Notes: a model not told the origin generated them from the sequence alone. 17,172 nt of DNA from JBAUHN01 sp049680295 (GCA_049680295.1 JBAUHN010000118.1:1-17172), one strand, 5' to 3'. Positions 7,401 through 15,097 are shown, counted from the stretch's first letter. A program made the numbers and translations.

Positions 7401-8329
7401 GCCGCGTCCTCTTCATGGACCAGATCGACAAAAATGTCCTCAAGACTGCTTTGTCGCGTTACGACATCGCGCAAAATAAGCCCCGCTTTGGCAACATCGG
7501 CCAGCAATTTGGTGATCCCGGTCCGTTCCGCGCGCACGTCGTAACTGTAGATTAAGGTGCGACCGTCATCTGACAAATCAAGGTTATACGACTTCAGGCC
7601 ACCCGGTATTTTTTCAATAGGTTCGGACAATTGAACGTCGAGTTGTTTCTTGCCCATCCGTTCCATCAGTGTCGATTTATCCTCCACCAACAGTAATTCA
7701 CCTTTGGCGATGACGCCAACACGGTCGGCAATGGCTTCGGCCTCTTCGATGTAATGCGTGGTCAGAACAATCGTGACACCATCGGCTTTTAGTCCGGCAA
7801 CAATGTCCCACATGTCTTTGCGCAATTCGACGTCGACGCCCGCGGTCGGTTCGTCCAGAAACAGGACACGCGGCTCATGCGCCAGCGCTTTGGCAATCAA
7901 AACGCGCCGCTTCATACCGCCGGACAAGGCATGCAACCGGCTGTCTTTTTTGTCCCAGAGTGACAGTTGGCGCAGGACTTTTTCCACCACGACGTCATCT
8001 TGTGGTTTGCCAAACAGCCCACGTGAAAACCGCACAGTATTGATCAGCTTTTCAAACGGTTCGAGCGTTATTTCCTGCGGCACCAACCCGATCATCGACC
8101 GGGCCTGACGAAAATCCGTGACGGTATCATGGCCGCCGACGCTGACACTGCCCGAAGTCGCAGTGGTGATCCCGCAAATGGTTGAAATCAACGTGGTCTT
8201 GCCGGCGCCATTTGGACCCAAAAGCGCAATGATTTCGCCCTCTTCAATTTGCAGATTGACGCCTTTGAGCGCCTCAAAACCGTCAGCATAGGATTTACGC
8301 AGATTTTGAATGTCGAGAATGGGCACCAT
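7397..8329 (-). CDS. ABC exporter ATP-binding protein (YadG-like)
   Basis: A 310-residue ATPase that powers the permease encoded right after it. Walker A is GPNGAGKTT (38-46), the signature LSGGM at 135-139, Walker B VLFLDE at 155-160 followed by the D-loop, and the switch His192 in LTTHYIEEAE. About 100 residues follow the nucleotide-binding domain, as in YadG/NodI/CcmA-type exporter ATPases. An ATG four codons upstream (8341) is possible, but its own bases form part of ATGAGG, an excellent Shine-Dalgarno six to seven bases ahead of the ATG at 8329, so the shorter start is preferred. The gene is divergent from the EamA transporter across a 157-bp gap. Confidence 0.92.
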   Translation of the reverse strand: MVPILDIQNLRKSYADGFEALKGVNLQIEEGEIIALLGPNGAGKTTLISTICGITTATSGSVSVGGHDTVTDFRQARSMIGLVPQEITLEPFEKLINTVRFSRGLFGKPQDDVVVEKVLRQLSLWDKKDSRLHALSGGMKRRVLIAKALAHEPRVLFLDEPTAGVDVELRKDMWDIVAGLKADGVTIVLTTHYIEEAEAIADRVGVIAKGELLLVEDKSTLMERMGKKQLDVQLSEPIEKIPGGLKSYNLDLSDDGRTLIYSYDVRAERTGITKLLADVAKAGLILRDVVTRQSSLEDIFVDLVHEEDAA

Positions 8330-8392
8330 TGCTGACCTCATTGATTTTTAGCTTGCGCATAACCTAATTCGACATTGCGGCAGAGAACAGGG

Positions 8393-8421
8393 CGGATTTG
8401 CACAGACGCTGCGTAAATCCG
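8393..8421. promoter_or_regulatory. Perfect 7-bp dyad (CGGATTT-N15-AAATCCG) between divergent genes
   Basis: CGGATTT at 8393-8399 and AAATCCG at 8415-8421 are exact reverse complements, separated by 15 bases. They lie in the shared upstream region of the ABC ATPase (minus) and EamA (plus) genes. The arm spacing would put the two half-sites about two helical turns apart, which suits a dimeric regulator. No regulator gene adjoins; the role is inferred. Confidence 0.35.
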
Positions 8422-8486
8422 TGCGCCGAAGCGAGGTCTGTCGCATTTGGACTGGACAGGTGCCCATGGGCTGATAAGTCCGACCC

Positions 8487-9467
8487 ATGGCACAGGCACC
8501 ACAAAATCAGGCTGGCATCGGCATCTTGTTCGTTTTGATGGGTGTTTTTGCTATTTCAATCAACGACATGCTCATCAAACAACTGTCGCAAGGCTATCCC
8601 TTGCATCAGATTATCTTTTTCCGCTCGGCAATTGGCATTTTGTTTTCGCTCATTATTGTTCAGATGGAGGGTGGCTTTGGTATTCTCAAGACACGCACAC
8701 CTTTATTGCATTTGCTGCGCGGCATATTGGTCGTTATTGCCAACATGTCGTTTTTTGTGGCTTTGGCGACGATGTCACTGGCCGAAGTGACAGCGCTGTT
8801 TTTTGCAGCGCCTCTGTTCATCACCTTACTGTCCATCCCGATTTTGGGCGAGAAAGTTGGCCCATTGCGGATCGGGGCCGTGGTTGTCGGGTTTATCGGC
8901 GTGGTGATCATGCAGCGGCCATGGGTCGGGACCGACAGCTTGCAAGCTTCACGGCTGGTGTTGTTTTTACCGGTTTTGGCGGCTTTGACTTACGCAATCA
9001 ATCAATTGATGACGCGAAAACTTGGCTTCGCCAGCAAGGCCTCGGCCATGTCGGTCTACATTCAGGCTGTGTTTATCGTGGTCTCGGTTGGATTCTGGCT
9101 GGTTGCGGGCGACGGCCGGTTTGCGCAAGGATCGGACAATGCGTCGATACAGTTCCTGTTTGGGCCGTGGACCCTGCCCAGTGCCAACGATGTCTGGCTC
9201 CTGATCGGGCTTGGCGCCAACTCCGCCATCATCGGCTATTGCCTCAGCCAAGCCTACCGGATGGCCGATGCGGCAACCGTTGCCCCGTTTGAATATGTCG
9301 GCTTGCCGCTGGCAGTCTTCTGGGGCTGGTTTATCTTTGCGGACCTACCGGACTTGGAAATCTGGATCGGGATATCGCTGATCCTTGGGTCGGGGATATT
9401 CGTCTACCTGCGCGAGCGGCAAAAATCCAGGCCCGTCACCCGTGCTCCAGCAAGAGGGCGCTACTAA
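8487..9467 (+). CDS. EamA-family drug/metabolite transporter
   Basis: A 326-residue inner-membrane protein with about ten hydrophobic helices arranged as two EamA repeats. The first repeat begins near GILFVLMGVFAISINDMLIKQL and contains the PLFITLLSIPILGEKVGPLRI segment. The second contains the matching EYVGLPLAVFWGWFIFADLPD. The acidic Glu before a GLxxPLA-type turn at the end of each repeat is characteristic of DMT carriers. The C-terminus is a short basic tail. Family members export or import metabolites, amino acids or drugs; the substrate here is unknown. The start at 8487 has no strong ribosome site, but the protein start MAQAPQNQAGIGILF looks typical. It converges on the enoyl-CoA hydratase gene with a 19-bp gap. 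Confidence 0.9.
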   Translation: MAQAPQNQAGIGILFVLMGVFAISINDMLIKQLSQGYPLHQIIFFRSAIGILFSLIIVQMEGGFGILKTRTPLLHLLRGILVVIANMSFFVALATMSLAEVTALFFAAPLFITLLSIPILGEKVGPLRIGAVVVGFIGVVIMQRPWVGTDSLQASRLVLFLPVLAALTYAINQLMTRKLGFASKASAMSVYIQAVFIVVSVGFWLVAGDGRFAQGSDNASIQFLFGPWTLPSANDVWLLIGLGANSAIIGYCLSQAYRMADAATVAPFEYVGLPLAVFWGWFIFADLPDLEIWIGISLILGSGIFVYLRERQKSRPVTRAPARGRY

Positions 9468-9486
9468 AGCATCATAGTTTTTTTGG

Positions 9487-10278
9487 TTATTCCCCTTTGA
9501 ATTTGGGTTTACGTTTCTCATTGAAGGCAAGGACCCCTTCGCGCCGATCTTTCGTTGGGATCGTTCGGTTGTACGCCTCGATTTCAAAGGCAAGGCCATC
9601 CATCAGACCCATTTGCAGCCCCTTGTGAATGGCTTGTTTGGCCTGTCGTACGGCAATGGGCGCGTTTGCGGCGATGATTTTCGCCTGCGCAATCGCGCAA
9701 TCCAGCAGATCTTCCGGGGCGCATATCATATTGGCCAGCCCCCAGTCATAGGCCTGCCGTGCGGTAAACACGGTCCCTGACAAAATCAGCTCTTTCGCGC
9801 GCCTTTCGCCAATCGCCCGGGCCAGTGTTTGGGTGCCCCCTGCGCCGGGAATGATGCCGATTTTCACCTCGGTCTGGGCAAATCTGGCGGTCTTGGACAC
9901 GTAGATAAAATCAAAGGCGGCCGCCAATTCGCAGCCGCCGCCGTAGGCCGCACCATTGATCGCACCGATCACCGGCAGCGGGCAGCCGATCACCGCACGG
10001 ATCATCCGTTCATAGATCACATGCTGGGCCTGCCATGCCCGATCAGACATGCCATTGCGTTCTTTCAAATCCCCGCCGGCACAAAACGCTGCATCCCCTG
10101 CCCCGGTGACAACGACGGCCCGCGTGTCGTCGCACGACATCGCAATATCTTCAAAAAGCTGAACAATATCGCGCGCCATCTGCGTGTTGAAGGCGTTGGA
10201 CACCTCGGGTCGGTTCAGCGTGACCAACAGCACCCCGTCCGCGACAGGTTTCACGTCCAGTGTTTCAAATGCGCGCAT
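9487..10278 (-). CDS. Enoyl-CoA hydratase/isomerase (crotonase family)
   Basis: A 263-residue cytoplasmic crotonase. The oxyanion-hole segment FCAGGDLKE (65-73) binds the thioester carbonyl. GGGCELA carries Glu117 and FAQTEVKIG carries Glu137; the 20-residue spacing matches catalytic Glu144 and Glu164 of rat enoyl-CoA hydratase. Both acids being present favours true hydration of a trans-2-enoyl-CoA over isomerase-only or dehalogenase variants. The IPGAGGTQ motif and the C-terminal DRREGVLAF end are typical of hydratases. In-frame ATGs upstream to 10437 would add non-conserved residues; 10278 is chosen because AAAGGAA stands about seven bases before it. It is divergent from the molybdenum-hydroxylase operon across 189 bp, so the two may be co-regulated. 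The exact acyl substrate is unknown. Confidence 0.9.
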   Translation of the reverse strand: MRAFETLDVKPVADGVLLVTLNRPEVSNAFNTQMARDIVQLFEDIAMSCDDTRAVVVTGAGDAAFCAGGDLKERNGMSDRAWQAQHVIYERMIRAVIGCPLPVIGAINGAAYGGGCELAAAFDFIYVSKTARFAQTEVKIGIIPGAGGTQTLARAIGERRAKELILSGTVFTARQAYDWGLANMICAPEDLLDCAIAQAKIIAANAPIAVRQAKQAIHKGLQMGLMDGLAFEIEAYNRTIPTKDRREGVLAFNEKRKPKFKGE

Positions 10279-10467
10279 GTTCCGGTTTCCTTTGATGGCT
10301 CGAACGTAAAATAGCGACAGTCGCACCGGACCGAAAGTGAGTTGCCAAAACCAGGGTCTCGATTGTCCACGCACCATACAAAACCGCCCGACTTGAGCGA
10401 AAATATGGCGGATTTCCCTTGCAAGATATGTACACAAAGATCACAGATAACGAAACAGGATGGACAA
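10279..10467. promoter_or_regulatory. Divergent intergenic region, crotonase / Mo-hydroxylase operon
   Basis: 189 bp with no gene. It must hold promoters for both directions, but I found no convincing sigma-70 hexamer pair. Small palindromes are present: CTTGCAAG at 10417-10424, TGTACA at 10428-10433 and GCGACAGTCGC around 10314-10324. None is long enough to call an operator. The coxM-side ribosome site AGGA lies at 10457-10460. Confidence 0.4.
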
Positions 10468-11331
10468 ATGAGATACGAAAAACCAACCGAAATAGAAGAT
10501 GCCTGCGCCCTGCTTCGCCATGAGGCTGGATTGGCGCGTGTTTTGACCGGAGGGACCGACCTTTTGGTGCAGTTGAAATCCGAATTGGTTGAGCCTGAGT
10601 TGATCGTCGATATCAAACACATCGGTGGCATGCGCAGCATCATTGCCGAAGAGGGCGGATACCGCATCGGCGCGGCAGTCTCAGGGGCGGAAATGGCAGA
10701 GCACGCAGGTCTCAGCGCCCTGTGGCCCGGCGTGGTTGAGGCGACAGGCCTTATTGGATCAACTCAGGTTCAGGGCCGCGCATCCATGGCTGGAAACCTG
10801 TGCAACGGATCGCCATCAGCGGATTCAGTTCCGGCGATGTTCGCGGCTAATGCGATTGCACGCATTCATGGCGCCGGTGGTGCACGTGAGTGCCCGGTCT
10901 GCGAAATTCCAGTGGGTCCGGGCAAGACTGCCTTGGCCAAGGATGATATCATCACTTCGATCTTTCTGCCTGCACGCCCCAAGAACGCATCCGACGCCTA
11001 TTTGCGCTTTATTCCACGCACCGAGATGGATATTGCCGTCGCTTCGGCCGGTGTCAATCTTACGCTGGACGCGACCGGCGTCTGCACTTCTGCGCGCGTG
11101 GCAATTGGCGCGGTGGCGCCAACTGTGCTGTTGGTGGCCAACGCCGGTGAGGCGCTGGTCGGGTCCAAGCTGGACGAGGCAGCGCTGGCACAAATGGTCG
11201 CGGCGGTTGAGGCTGCATGCAATCCGATCACAGACAAACGCGGCACCATCGAATACCGCACCAAAACGGCAGGTGTTCTTGCCAAACGTGCGGCCCTGAT
11301 TGCCCAGGCGCGCGCCGGAGGTCAAACATGA
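10468..11331 (+). CDS. FAD-binding (medium) subunit of a xanthine-dehydrogenase-family molybdenum hydroxylase
   Basis: A 287-residue CoxM-type flavoprotein. It carries FAD and passes electrons from the enzyme's Fe-S clusters to an external acceptor. The N-terminal FAD-binding loop VLTGGTDLLVQLK (25-37) and the second loop STQVQGRASMAGNLCNGSPSAD (98-119, TxGGNLxxxSPxxD type) are the two flavin motifs of the family. The C-terminal CO-dehydrogenase-flavoprotein domain follows (from about residue 165). The frame is open upstream to 10342, but the real start is ATG 10468, with AGGA seven bases before it and a canonical MRYEKPTEIEDA beginning. It is the first gene of the operon and overlaps the next by 4 bp (ATGA). 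Its function depends on the two following subunits. Confidence 0.9.
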   Translation: MRYEKPTEIEDACALLRHEAGLARVLTGGTDLLVQLKSELVEPELIVDIKHIGGMRSIIAEEGGYRIGAAVSGAEMAEHAGLSALWPGVVEATGLIGSTQVQGRASMAGNLCNGSPSADSVPAMFAANAIARIHGAGGARECPVCEIPVGPGKTALAKDDIITSIFLPARPKNASDAYLRFIPRTEMDIAVASAGVNLTLDATGVCTSARVAIGAVAPTVLLVANAGEALVGSKLDEAALAQMVAAVEAACNPITDKRGTIEYRTKTAGVLAKRAALIAQARAGGQT

Positions 11332-11804
11332 AGTCCCTACATATATCTGCAACTGTAAACGGTGATGATGCGGAATTCATCTGCGCGCCGGACGAAACGC
11401 TTTTGGATGCGCTGCGCGACCGTTTGCATCTGACAGGTGCCAAGGAAGGCTGCGGCACCGGCGATTGTGGGGCGTGCAGTGTCATGCTGGACGGGCGGCT
11501 GGTTTGTTCGTGTCTGGTGCTTGCCGCCGAAACGCAGGATGCCAGGATTGACACTATTGAAGGCATGGCCGACGGCGACGACCTGCACATTTTGCAAAAG
11601 GTGTTTCTGGAGGAAGCAGCATTGCAATGTGGCATCTGTACCCCCGGTATTCTGATCGCCGCACGTGATCTGTTGGAAAAACACCCCGACCCGACGGACA
11701 CCGAAGTGCGCTATTGGCTGGCGGGGAACCTGTGCCGTTGCACCGGCTACGACAAAATTATCAAGGCAGTACAAACTGCTGCCGCACAGATGAGGAGCAC
11801 CTAA
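11328..11804 (+). CDS. [2Fe-2S] (small) subunit of the molybdenum hydroxylase
   Basis: A 158-residue CoxS-type electron-transfer subunit with two [2Fe-2S] centres. The plant-ferredoxin-like N-terminal centre uses Cys42, Cys47, Cys50 (GCGTGDCGAC) and Cys62. The C-terminal helical centre uses Cys101 and Cys104 (QCGICTPG) with Cys136 and Cys138 (NLCRCTGY). All eight ligands are present. Electrons move from the molybdenum site through these clusters to the FAD subunit. GGAGG stands directly upstream of ATG 11328, which overlaps the FAD-subunit stop (ATGA). The frame is open further upstream to 11217, but those residues do not resemble the family. The large subunit gene follows after one base. Confidence 0.94.
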   Translation: MKSLHISATVNGDDAEFICAPDETLLDALRDRLHLTGAKEGCGTGDCGACSVMLDGRLVCSCLVLAAETQDARIDTIEGMADGDDLHILQKVFLEEAALQCGICTPGILIAARDLLEKHPDPTDTEVRYWLAGNLCRCTGYDKIIKAVQTAAAQMRST

Positions 11805-11805
11805 G

Positions 11806-14049
11806 ATGTCTCTCGACGCCCTCGCACCACGCGATTTCAAAATTGTCGGCACACGGGTTACGCGCCCGGACGGGATCGACAAAGTCACCGGCAAGGCGCT
11901 TTACGGCGCGGATATGTCAGCCCCCGGCATGTTGCACGGACGCATTTTGCGCAGCCCGCATGCCCATGCCCGCATTGTGTCTATCGACACGTCGGCGGCC
12001 GAGACGCTGAAGGGTGTAAAGGCGATTGTCACTCATGCTGATCTGACCTGTCCCGATGACGAGGACCTTGCCGATATCGCCGCGAATTGTCTGGCGCATG
12101 ACAAGGTTCTTTACGATGGTCACGCGGTCGTTGCGGTTGCTGCGACTTCCGGCTCTATTGCCAAGGCGGCATTGCGCCTGATCAAAGTTGAATACGACGT
12201 CCTGCCCCATGTCACAGATGTGGACGCCGCCATGAAACCGGGCGCGCCTGTGGTGCAAACCGGGCGTGGCGACGAATCCGTCGGTTCGGAGTATTCGGAA
12301 AACGTTACCAGCCACTTTGAATTTGGCCACGGCGATGTAGACGCCGGGTTTGCCATGGCCGACAAGATTGTTGAACGTACATTCAAAACCGCCGCGACCC
12401 ATCAGGGTTATATTGAACCGCAAGCCTGTCTTGCCTCGCTGGGCAAAGACGGGCGCGGCGAATTATGGTGCTGTACCCAAGGTCAGTTTATGGTGCGGTC
12501 CGTCAGTGCCGCACTTTTAGGCATGGATGCCAGCCAACTGCGGGTCACAGCATCCGAAATCGGCGGCGGTTTTGGCGGCAAAACCACGGTTTTTATCGAA
12601 CCTGTCGCACTGGCGCTGTCGCGCAAATCCGGCAAGCCGGTCAAGATTGTAATGTCGCGCCAAGAGGTGTTTCGCGCCACCGGCCCGACGGTGTCGTCCT
12701 CTATCGACGTCAAAATCGGCATGACCAAAGATGGCCGTATCACCGCCGGACAGGCCAAGCTGCGTTATCAGGGCGGCGCGTTTCCCAACGGCACCGTAGA
12801 ATTCGGATCGCAAGCCGCGTTTGCCGCTTATGATTTGCCAGCGGTGCAAACCCTTGGCTGGAACGTGATGACCAACCGCCCAAAAGAGATTTCATACCGC
12901 GCGCCCGGCGCGCCGATGGCCGTATATGCCGTTGAAAGCGTGGTGGACGAATTGTGCCAGACACTTGGCCTTGATCCGCTGGAAACCCGGCTTATCAACG
13001 CCGCGCGCAAAGGCACGTTGTCATCCTACGGGCCGACGTTCAATGAAATCGGCCTTGTTGCAACGTTAGAGGCGGCCAAGGCACATCCGCATTACACTGC
13101 ACCTTTGGGCGAAAATCAGGGACGTGGATTGTCGTGCGGGTTCTGGTTCAACTTTGGCGGCAACACATGTGTCTCGCTTAATCTCGATTCCGATGGCACC
13201 GTCAGCGTGGTCGAGGGCAACCCCGACATTGGCGGATCACGCGCTTCGATCTCGATGATGGCGGCGGAAGAACTGGGCGTACCCTATGATAAGGTCCGCA
13301 CTGTCATCACTGATACAAATTCGATCGGGTACAACGATGTAACCGACGGCAGTCGCGTGACCTTTGCGGTAGGTCTGGCCACGATTGAGGCCGCACGCGC
13401 CGCCATCAAAGAGATGTGCGCACGGGTCGCCAAAATCTGGGGCATAGATGAAGATGCAGTGATCTGGGAAGATGGCGCAGCCAAACCATCGGGGCCCAAT
13501 GCCGGTGACTTTGACCCGATGACGCTGGCCGAAATTGCCGCGATTTCTGACAATACCGGCGGTCCGATTGCAGGCCACCACGAGGTCAACGCCGATGGCG
13601 CCGGGGTCAGCTTTGGCGTGCATCTGGTCGACATCGAGGTGGACCCTGAAACTGCCGCCACCAAAGTTCTGCGCTACACGGTGTTTCAGGATGCAGGCAA
13701 AGCCGTGCACCCAGATTATGTCGAAGGTCAAATGCAGGGCGGTGCGGTGCAAGGCATCGGCTGGGCGCTCAACGAAGAGTATATCTATGGCGAAGACGGG
13801 CGGTTGCAAAACGCAGGTTTCCTTGATTACCGCGTGCCGGTCGCGTCTGACCTGCCGCCCATCGAGACGGTGATTTTGGAAATTCCCAATCCCGGCCACC
13901 CTTACGGCGTGCGCGGCGTAGGCGAGACACCAATTGTCCCACCGCTGGCGGCGATTTCTAATGCTGTATCTCGTGCCATCGGGGTGCGCATGGATGAATT
14001 GCCAATGTCGCCGCCCAGAATATTTCAGGCGATGTCGTCCAAGGGGTAG
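11806..14049 (+). CDS. Molybdopterin-binding (large) subunit of a xanthine-dehydrogenase-family hydroxylase, substrate unknown
   Basis: A 747-residue catalytic subunit binding molybdopterin (probably the cytosine dinucleotide form). The N-terminal aldehyde-oxidase a/b hammerhead domain begins around TGKALYGADM (28-37). The cofactor loop GGGFGGK is at 253-259. The conserved catalytic Glu, about residue 707, lies in GVRGVGETPIVPP. The active-site loop reads SYRAPGAP (363-370). That is neither AYRCSFR of true (form I) CO dehydrogenase nor AYRGAGR of form II, so this is not a CO dehydrogenase of the known types. Such enzymes hydroxylate purines, N-heterocycles or aldehydes, or reduce hydroxybenzoyl-CoA; which applies is not readable. 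GAGGAGC precedes the ATG, one base after the small-subunit stop. An orphan MoaD-like gene follows after two bases. Confidence 0.9.
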   Translation: MSLDALAPRDFKIVGTRVTRPDGIDKVTGKALYGADMSAPGMLHGRILRSPHAHARIVSIDTSAAETLKGVKAIVTHADLTCPDDEDLADIAANCLAHDKVLYDGHAVVAVAATSGSIAKAALRLIKVEYDVLPHVTDVDAAMKPGAPVVQTGRGDESVGSEYSENVTSHFEFGHGDVDAGFAMADKIVERTFKTAATHQGYIEPQACLASLGKDGRGELWCCTQGQFMVRSVSAALLGMDASQLRVTASEIGGGFGGKTTVFIEPVALALSRKSGKPVKIVMSRQEVFRATGPTVSSSIDVKIGMTKDGRITAGQAKLRYQGGAFPNGTVEFGSQAAFAAYDLPAVQTLGWNVMTNRPKEISYRAPGAPMAVYAVESVVDELCQTLGLDPLETRLINAARKGTLSSYGPTFNEIGLVATLEAAKAHPHYTAPLGENQGRGLSCGFWFNFGGNTCVSLNLDSDGTVSVVEGNPDIGGSRASISMMAAEELGVPYDKVRTVITDTNSIGYNDVTDGSRVTFAVGLATIEAARAAIKEMCARVAKIWGIDEDAVIWEDGAAKPSGPNAGDFDPMTLAEIAAISDNTGGPIAGHHEVNADGAGVSFGVHLVDIEVDPETAATKVLRYTVFQDAGKAVHPDYVEGQMQGGAVQGIGWALNEEYIYGEDGRLQNAGFLDYRVPVASDLPPIETVILEIPNPGHPYGVRGVGETPIVPPLAAISNAVSRAIGVRMDELPMSPPRIFQAMSSKG

Positions 14050-14051
14050 AG

Positions 14052-14297
14052 ATGGTCCGGGTCAAGCTTTGGGGATCATTGCGCAGCCTTGCAGAGGGCC
14101 AGGCGTTTGTTGAGGTTGAGGCTGCTAACTTTAAGCAGGTATTGGATCAGTTGATCCTCAAACACCCGGCGCTTGAGCCACGCATAAAACGGGGGGTGTC
14201 GTTTGCCTTGGACGGGGTGATCTACCGCGACGCGTGGTTCACCCCTGTCTCAGAGGAAAACGAGATCGTTTTGATGCCCTATATGGTGGGCGGCTGA
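14052..14297 (+). CDS. MoaD/ThiS-family ubiquitin-like sulfur-carrier protein, linked to the Mo-hydroxylase
   Basis: An 81-residue protein beginning MVRVKLWGSLRSLAEG and ending VLMPYMVGG. Size, hydrophobic pattern and the terminal Gly-Gly (80-81) match the MoaD/ThiS beta-grasp sulfur carriers, whose C-terminus is activated as a thiocarboxylate. It differs strongly from the canonical MoaD at 697-942, which pairs with MoaE. This copy has no MoaE beside it; instead it ends the molybdenum-hydroxylase operon, two bases after the large-subunit stop, with AAGGGG as ribosome site. I infer a dedicated role, such as supplying sulfur for this enzyme's cofactor or active site, or an alternative MoaD feeding the shared MoaE. 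No activating enzyme gene (MoeB/ThiF-like) is visible in the window. Confidence 0.82.
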   Translation: MVRVKLWGSLRSLAEGQAFVEVEAANFKQVLDQLILKHPALEPRIKRGVSFALDGVIYRDAWFTPVSEENEIVLMPYMVGG

Positions 14298-14312
14298 AGC
14301 CAGCGATCTGCA

Positions 14313-14657
14313 TCAATGACTGTGGGGTTCATCATCCAATGATCCATGCACCGCAAATTGAACAAGATCAGCGGCCTGCGGTTCAATCATATGAAAGCTG
14401 TCTTTGGCACTGTCGTTACCTCACCGGTTGATCCCCACCAGACTGTGTTTCACCCAGCATTCCAGTAATTTCACGGCGTCCACTTCGGCGCAGCCTTCAG
14501 AAAACAGCAAAGTCCGGCACGGAGTTTTGCCGGGGTCATCGCTGTCGGGCCGGAACGACAATTCCAGCCCGAAGATCAGCCAATCACCCTACCCTCAAAG
14601 CCAATAGGCGCCGCGGTTCAAGTATCGCTCACACCAATTGCCAAGGGAAAAACCCAT
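14313..14657 (-). pseudogene. Degenerate minus-strand reading frame with three in-frame stops, family not recognised
   Basis: The 377-bp gap between the MoaD-like and SRPBCC genes holds no intact gene. On the minus strand one frame opens at ATG 14657 with AGGAG about eight bases ahead and reads MGFSLGNWCERYLNRGAYWL. It then meets TGA (14597-14595) and TAG (14591-14589) two codons apart. The same frame continues protein-like (GDWLIFGLELSFRPDSDD, later LLECWVKHSLVGINR) to TGA 14423-14421, and again (DSFHMIEPQAADLVQF) to TGA 14315-14313. Good start signals, sensible residue content and G/C-rich third positions over 115 codons suggest a decayed gene. Alternatives are chance openness or sequencing errors. 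I could not identify the family. Confidence 0.35.
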
Positions 14658-14674
14658 TGCGCGTCTCCTGTTGA

Positions 14675-15097
14675 TTATGCCAACTGAGTGTCAAGTTTCT
14701 CAAGAATGCCGTTCCAGCCACCCAGATGATTGTCGCGCGATTCCGCGTCGGGAAACCGCACATGGGTCAGCGTGACATGCGTGCCACCTTCAACGGCTGC
14801 AAAAGTCAGGGTGACGGTGCTGTCTTCGACGGAAAACGGGCTTTCCCAAGTGAAAACGATGCGGTCATGCGGGGTGATTTCGCGGTACGTGCCGCTGTGC
14901 GGAATGTCGTTGTCTCCGGCCTTCATCAGAATTTCAAACCGGCCACCGGTCTTTGGATCGTTAGACGCTTTTGGCACCGTCATCCCCGGCGCAGGCATCA
15001 TAAAGCGTTGCAGCATGGCCGGGTCAAGCCAGGCATCAAACACCTGTTTCTGGGGGGCCTTGATCGTGCGTTCCGTCGTCAGTGTCAGATCAGTCAT
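14675..15097 (-). CDS. SRPBCC/AHSA1-domain protein
   Basis: A 140-residue START-like (SRPBCC, Aha1-C-type) protein. The fold's opening is seen in TTERTIKAPQKQVFDAWLDPAMLQRFM. GGRFEILM, GTYREITPHDRIVFTWES and THVTLTHVRF mark the curved sheet, and the C-terminal helix ends WNGILEKLDTQL. These small proteins form a hydrophobic cavity; bacterial members coupled to ArsR-type regulators mostly have no known ligand. The frame opens at 15127, but ATG 15097 is chosen because GGAGA precedes it and the residues from there match the family's beginning. The gene overlaps the end of the regulator gene by 8 bp, so the two are translationally coupled. Confidence 0.88.
   Translation of the reverse strand: MTDLTLTTERTIKAPQKQVFDAWLDPAMLQRFMMPAPGMTVPKASNDPKTGGRFEILMKAGDNDIPHSGTYREITPHDRIVFTWESPFSVEDSTVTLTFAAVEGGTHVTLTHVRFPDAESRDNHLGGWNGILEKLDTQLA

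Noticed and set aside
8447..9292. 281-codon plus-strand frame overlapping the EamA gene
   Set aside because: Same strand but shifted frame; the EamA frame has regular hydrophobic helices and both repeats, whereas this one has stray Cys, Trp and His and no helix pattern.
9465..9486. Intrinsic terminator between EamA and crotonase (seven-T run at 9478-9484)
   Set aside because: No stable stem precedes the T-run; only a three-base pairing (GCT/AGC) is present.
10342..10467. N-terminal extension of the FAD subunit to 10342
   Set aside because: The added 42 residues are unlike the family, and a good AGGA-ATG signal is present at 10468.
11806..14049. Carbon-monoxide dehydrogenase large subunit (coxL)
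   Set aside because: Gene order matches coxMSL, but the AYRCSFR and AYRGAGR loops are absent, so no CO-oxidising role is claimed.
14313..14420. Alpha/beta-hydrolase C-terminus fossil (DSFHMIEPQAADLVQF)
   Set aside because: The His-Met-Ile-Glu-Pro order faintly recalls that family, but the piece is far too short to assign; kept only as part of the degenerate frame.
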